DNA from: Candidatus Aenigmatarchaeota archaeon
Lineage (GTDB): Archaea; Aenigmatarchaeota; Aenigmatarchaeia; DAOWOJ01
Assembly (NCBI GenBank): GCA_030642125.1
Contig: DAOWOJ010000015.1
Coordinates: 1 to 7,769 of the forward strand
Direction: 5' to 3'
DNA length: 7,769 nt
Part shown: positions 4,814 to 7,769 of the stretch, in pieces
Numbering within the stretch: position 1 is the stretch's first letter
Layout of the letters: every line of letters begins with the position of its first letter
The notes under the pieces: model-generated
What the model saw: only the letters and a program-made list of their open reading frames with translations
Database searches by the model: none
Told to the model about the DNA's origin: nothing
Translations under genes and position numbers: made by a program

Positions 4814-5569
4814 ATGTTCGGAAAAAATGGTGTATACGAATATCTTAAACAGAAAAAGAATAAAATGCATATGACACTTATAGATCCTGATGAACAAGAC
4901 GTAGAAACGTCTATGGAAATATCAAAAAAAAGTTTTGAATATGGAACAGATGCAATAATGATAGGAGGAAGCTGGGGAGATATATATAATGATAAATTGG
5001 AACAAACTATATTGAAAATAAAAGAAGCTACAAATAATTGTTTGCCAATAATTTTATTTCCTAATTCTGCACAAGGTCTTTCCAAGAATGCTGATGCTGT
5101 TTTCTTTATGAGTTTATTTAATTCAAGATTGCCGCAATATATAATAAATGAACCAGCTAAAGGAGCACTTATTATTAAAAAATATGGAATAGAGACTCTT
5201 CCAATGGCATATCTAGTTATAAGGTCTAACTCATCTGCTGTTGGAAATTGGGTTGCTGATGTAAAACCAATTCCAGAAAATAAACCTGAATTGACAGTAT
5301 CATATTCGCTTACAGCTAAGTATTTTGGTATGAAGATGGTGTATTTAGAAACTGGATCTGGTGCTATGTCAACTGTTCAGAATAATATGATATCAGAAAC
5401 GAAAAAGATGATCGGAGATGATATGTTTCTGATAGTTGGAGGCGGAATCAGGGATGGAAAAACCGCTAAAGAAAAAATAGATGCTGGAGCAGATATAATT
5501 GTTACTGGTACTATAGCAGAGAAGAATTGTGATAAACTTGAAGAAATAATACGAATGATTAAACAATAG
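4814..5569 (+). CDS. Geranylgeranylglyceryl phosphate synthase, group II-like
   Basis: 251-residue TIM-barrel prenyltransferase (EC 2.5.1.41) that joins geranylgeranyl diphosphate to sn-glycerol 1-phosphate, the first ether-bond step of archaeal membrane lipids. Seen: M-T-L-I-D-P-D at 20-26 (metal/diphosphate site), I-G-G-S at 50-53, F-P-N-S at 82-85, F-F-M-S-L-F-N-S-R at 97-105, K-Y-G-I-E at 123-127, P-M-A-Y-L-V at 130-135, V-Y-L-E-T-G-S-G at 176-183, and the C-terminal phosphate-binding signatures V-G-G-G-I-R (208-213) and T-G-T (231-233). The FFMSLxNSR segment and overall length fit the archaeal group II branch. The start at 4814 gives the usual family length. It probably shares a transcript with the Cys-rich gene. 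It converges with the protease gene and overlaps its last 11 bp. An encoded GGGPS suggests at least partial lipid autonomy, but the other pathway genes are outside this window. Confidence 0.95.
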   Translation: MFGKNGVYEYLKQKKNKMHMTLIDPDEQDVETSMEISKKSFEYGTDAIMIGGSWGDIYNDKLEQTILKIKEATNNCLPIILFPNSAQGLSKNADAVFFMSLFNSRLPQYIINEPAKGALIIKKYGIETLPMAYLVIRSNSSAVGNWVADVKPIPENKPELTVSYSLTAKYFGMKMVYLETGSGAMSTVQNNMISETKKMIGDDMFLIVGGGIRDGKTAKEKIDAGADIIVTGTIAEKNCDKLEEIIRMIKQ

Positions 5570-7166
5570 ACATGTTTTTATATTTTGTTATCGTAGCATA
5601 ACTTACTGTAACAATTATTGGCAATAACAAAATCAATATCTCAGAAGTTAAGTATATGACATTATTCAATTTCAATAATGGGAGACCAATAAGCAGTGAG
5701 TCAATTATATAATGTGCAGATATGACAGAAGTTAGACCATATTTCAAAAAGAACAATCCAAATATTATTCCTATGATAGTCACTTCTATGATTCTTGTGT
5801 ATACAGGAAATATTATATAGCTAGAATGACCACATCCCCATATAAAAGCAGGTATAATAATCGCTAATACAGTAAATTTTAAATATTTTTTACAAAGTGG
5901 AATTGAAAACAATCTGAATATAAATTCCTCTGACACAGATGCCAAAATGGCTATTAGAAGAGGTGCTAAAAATGGCAAAAATGTTCCTAAAATATTTGAA
6001 TATGGTGCATCGGCTGGGACCCACACACCAAATCTTCTTCCAAATATATAAAATATTGTGAAAAAGCCCAATATCATAAAAGCTAGGGCATAGCCACGCA
6101 AAGAATCTTTTACAAATTTTTTTGAGAAATCTTTTTGTTCTGTATTCAAAACCAAATTTTTCTCTCCATAAACTTCACGACATATACTTTCTCCACCAGA
6201 TCCAGAAAAAACTACATATGCTCCATAAAAAATGGTTGATATTAAAGTCATTATAATTAAAGTTAATTGAAATGTGCTTTTTTCCATGAAAGTTGGATAA
6301 CTTAACATAGACAATGGAATAGAATTAATCGAAGAGGCTATCATTACTACAATCAATATGGCGGCAGCTATCATTCCAAATTTCCATTTTATATCTCCAG
6401 ACTTATATTTTCGGATAGAAACAACAGCCGCAGCTATTATTAATAATAACATAAATACAGCACTGATTAATGATACCAATTGACCATGAGACATTTGATT
6501 TTTAAAATCTCTTTCAAATTCTTCTGGTATTTTTAGATATTCTGAATATCCACTGATCTCATTTCCTATAAGATTAACTCCAAGAATAATACTTGCATCT
6601 ACGATTGCGTAATCTTTTTTCTTCCATTCAAAATTATAATCTGTTCTATTTGATTTTCTATCGCTATTTGATGATATTAATTCATAATCAGATAATTCGT
6701 TATATTTAGAAGCAAAATTTTCAGCTATAATTAATGCTTCTTCTTCAGATAAATCTGATCCTGATGTTGTTTCTGGAACAATATGTTCGAATGAAATTAT
6801 ATCGCTTGTTGACGGATTTATCATTATACCGAATTCTTCTTTTTCTAGCTCTTTGAACCATCTAATATACCAAAACCAAGTCGGAATTTCTTTATTCATC
6901 AATTCATTCGCTTTTTCCATTCCAACAGTATTCTGAAGATAAAAAGAAGTCATATTGTTTCCGCCAAACATTATCAGACTTTCATAATCATTTAAATCGA
7001 ACCCTAATTCTTGCATAAACGATGTCCCTAATGACAATGCTTCTTCTTTTGATACTGATATATCCATAGAAATTACAGGAGAAGACATATCATGGAATTG
7101 TATAAAAATAATAATTCCAATTATACCTAGTATACATATTAATAAGTCTGTTTTCAATATAATCAT
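5559..7166 (-). CDS. CPBP-family intramembrane protease with tandem PepSY-like ectodomain
   Basis: 535-residue membrane protein. Seen: N-terminal signal anchor (about 5-23); an extracytoplasmic region (24-225) with two similar halves, SKEEALSLGTSF...LNDYE (39-62) and SEEEALIIAENF...LSDYE (140-162), each ending in a strand-rich part with an IxP-E-like close (PE at 131-132 and 214-215), reminiscent of PepSY domains; then about nine membrane segments (near 228-251, 262-283, 299-320, 357-375, 393-410, 431-446, 458-474, 478-496, 503-525). The CPBP/Abi motifs are E413-E-F-I-F-R418, W443-G-C-G-H447 (the usual F of FxxxH is W) and H485-Y-I-I-D489, the likely metal site of a CAAX-protease-like enzyme. 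The FYxxGRRFGVWxPADxPY stretch before motif 1 resembles large bacterial CPBP proteins from memory, so bacterial transfer is possible. Substrate unknown. Divergent from ftsZ; a TATA-like element about 25 nt upstream suits a leaderless mRNA. Confidence 0.85.
   Translation of the reverse strand: MIILKTDLLICILGIIGIIIFIQFHDMSSPVISMDISVSKEEALSLGTSFMQELGFDLNDYESLIMFGGNNMTSFYLQNTVGMEKANELMNKEIPTWFWYIRWFKELEKEEFGIMINPSTSDIISFEHIVPETTSGSDLSEEEALIIAENFASKYNELSDYELISSNSDRKSNRTDYNFEWKKKDYAIVDASIILGVNLIGNEISGYSEYLKIPEEFERDFKNQMSHGQLVSLISAVFMLLLIIAAAVVSIRKYKSGDIKWKFGMIAAAILIVVMIASSINSIPLSMLSYPTFMEKSTFQLTLIIMTLISTIFYGAYVVFSGSGGESICREVYGEKNLVLNTEQKDFSKKFVKDSLRGYALAFMILGFFTIFYIFGRRFGVWVPADAPYSNILGTFLPFLAPLLIAILASVSEEFIFRLFSIPLCKKYLKFTVLAIIIPAFIWGCGHSSYIIFPVYTRIIEVTIIGIIFGLFFLKYGLTSVISAHYIIDSLLIGLPLLKLNNVIYLTSEILILLLPIIVTVSYATITKYKNMSIV
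5575..5589 (+). terminator. Possible T-rich terminator after GGGPS
   Basis: TTTTTATATTTTGTT starts 6 nt past the GGGPS stop, inside the 3' coding end of the convergent protease gene. It fits an archaeal oligo-T terminator. Confidence 0.35.
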
Positions 7167-7178
7167 TTCACATAATTA

Positions 7179-7192
7179 ATTTATATATAAAT
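7179..7192. promoter_or_regulatory. Palindromic TATA region between ftsZ and the protease gene
   Basis: ATTTATATATAAAT is a perfect 14-bp palindrome in the 58-bp divergent gap. For ftsZ its centre is about 39 nt before the ATG, giving a leader of roughly 10-13 nt that just includes the GTGAT site. For the protease, the adjoining minus-strand AAATATTTATA (centre near 7191) is about 25 nt from its ATG, fitting a leaderless start. TBP could be shared between both directions. Confidence 0.5.
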
Positions 7193-7216
7193 ATTTGTTT
7201 TATGAATTATAAAGTA

Positions 7217-7221
7217 GTGAT
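7217..7221 (+). promoter_or_regulatory. Ribosome binding site of ftsZ
   Basis: GTGAT 3 nt before the ATG at 7225, the same arrangement as before top6B and GGGPS, consistent with a short leadered mRNA. Confidence 0.5.
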
Positions 7222-7224
7222 AAC

Positions 7225-7769
7225 ATGAACACTATTATTGAATCAGCTTTTAATAAATTACAAGAAGAACCGGAATTCTCTGAACCAGTTATTGAAACAG
7301 ATTCGGAAATGATTAAGATGAATACAGAATTAAAGAAAATTTTAGAAGGTAGAAAAGCAGAAATAAAAGTCGTTGGTACAGGTGGAGCAGGTGGAAACAC
7401 TATAACTAGGTTGTTACAAGTTGGTGTTGTTGGAGTAGAAACGGTTGCTATCAATACAGATGCTCAAGATTTATTATACACAGATGCTGATATAAAAATA
7501 TTAGTTGGAAAAAGTATAACTGGTGGATTAGGAGCTGGCGCAGATCCAAAGATAGGTTTTGAGTCTGCAAAAGAATCAAGAGAAGAAATAAAAAATGCTT
7601 TAGAAGGAGCTGATATGGTATTCATCACATGTGGATTGGGTGGTGGAACAGGTACCGGAACATCTCCTGTAATAGCAGATATTGCAAAAAAGATTGGAGC
7701 ATTGACAGTTGGGATAGTTACATTACCATTCACAATGGAAGGAAAAATGAGATCCATAAATGCAATGGA
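7225..7769 (+). CDS. ftsZ: Cell division GTPase FtsZ, N-terminal part (cut by window end)
   Basis: First 181 codons of a tubulin-like GTPase that polymerises into the division ring at mid-cell. Seen: a hydrophilic N-terminal extension (about 1-44) as in archaeal FtsZ1, then the Rossmann-type GTPase start V-V-G-T-G-G-A-G-G-N-T at 49-59, A-I-N-T-D-A-Q-D-L at 75-83 (ribose/nucleotide contacts), G-L-G-A-G at 101-105, and the tubulin signature G-G-G-T-G-T-G at 139-145 in C-G-L-G-G-G-T-G-T-G-T-S-P. T-L-P-F...E-G-K-M-R at 166-176 is the next conserved block. The match is to the FtsZ1-type branch rather than the more divergent FtsZ2 type, judged by eye. The catalytic T7 loop lies beyond the window edge. 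The start is supported by GTGAT 3 nt upstream. Divergent from the membrane protease. Confidence 0.96.
   Translation, partial: MNTIIESAFNKLQEEPEFSEPVIETDSEMIKMNTELKKILEGRKAEIKVVGTGGAGGNTITRLLQVGVVGVETVAINTDAQDLLYTDADIKILVGKSITGGLGAGADPKIGFESAKESREEIKNALEGADMVFITCGLGGGTGTGTSPVIADIAKKIGALTVGIVTLPFTMEGKMRSINAM

Noticed and set aside
4735..5085. Minus-strand open frame across the Cys-rich/GGGPS junction
   Set aside because: Overlaps two supported sense genes and lacks recognisable features.
7200..7757. Minus-strand open frames opposite ftsZ
   Set aside because: Pro/Thr/Ser-rich translations arise from the Gly-rich FtsZ codons read in antisense; no start signals or family match.

Overview
The window is a compact, strongly AT-rich piece of an archaeal chromosome. 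The domain rests on a set of genes: translation factor aIF1A, a Pno1/Dim2-type KH protein, DNA topoisomerase VI subunit B, geranylgeranylglyceryl phosphate synthase (ether-lipid synthesis) and an archaeal-type FtsZ. TATA boxes replace bacterial -35/-10 elements, and several genes look leaderless. Low GC, short genes, near-zero spacing and small domain-trimmed proteins would fit a DPANN-like lineage. That placement is an inference; no rRNA is present to test it.

Layout. Bases 1-1599 (+): a COG2229-like small GTPase with a degenerate G3 motif, a YdjM/DUF457-type membrane protein with conserved metal-ligand-like residues, and a HIT nucleotide-binding protein. Bases 1600-1992 (-): an unrecognised 130-residue protein whose stop codon directly abuts the HIT stop. 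Bases 2165-4468 (+): an overlapping or tightly spaced information-processing operon, aIF1A - KH protein - Top6B. Bases 4506-5569 (+): a small exported protein carrying six evenly spaced CxxxC motifs in mirror-symmetric order, followed 14 nt later by GGGP synthase. Bases 5559-7166 (-): a large CPBP-family intramembrane protease with an extracytoplasmic region made of two PepSY-like repeats. Bases 7225-7769 (+): the first 181 codons of ftsZ, divergent from the protease and cut by the window edge.

Working logic. aIF1A and the KH protein belong to translation initiation and small-subunit maturation; Top6B is the ATPase half of topoisomerase VI, whose catalytic subunit is not next to it here. GGGP synthase makes the first ether bond of archaeal lipids, and FtsZ drives division.

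Two start-site patterns recur. Genes at the head of transcripts (HIT, aIF1A, Cys-rich) have an ATTTAAAT box 26-31 nt before the ATG, which implies leaderless mRNAs. Downstream or leadered genes (top6B, GGGPS, ftsZ) share GTGAT-N3-ATG. I used these patterns to correct the starts of aIF1A, Top6B and GGGPS. The most intriguing item is the symmetric Cys-rich exported protein at 4506-4799. No tRNA, rRNA, CRISPR array, insertion sequence or gene-free stretch over 300 bases was seen.
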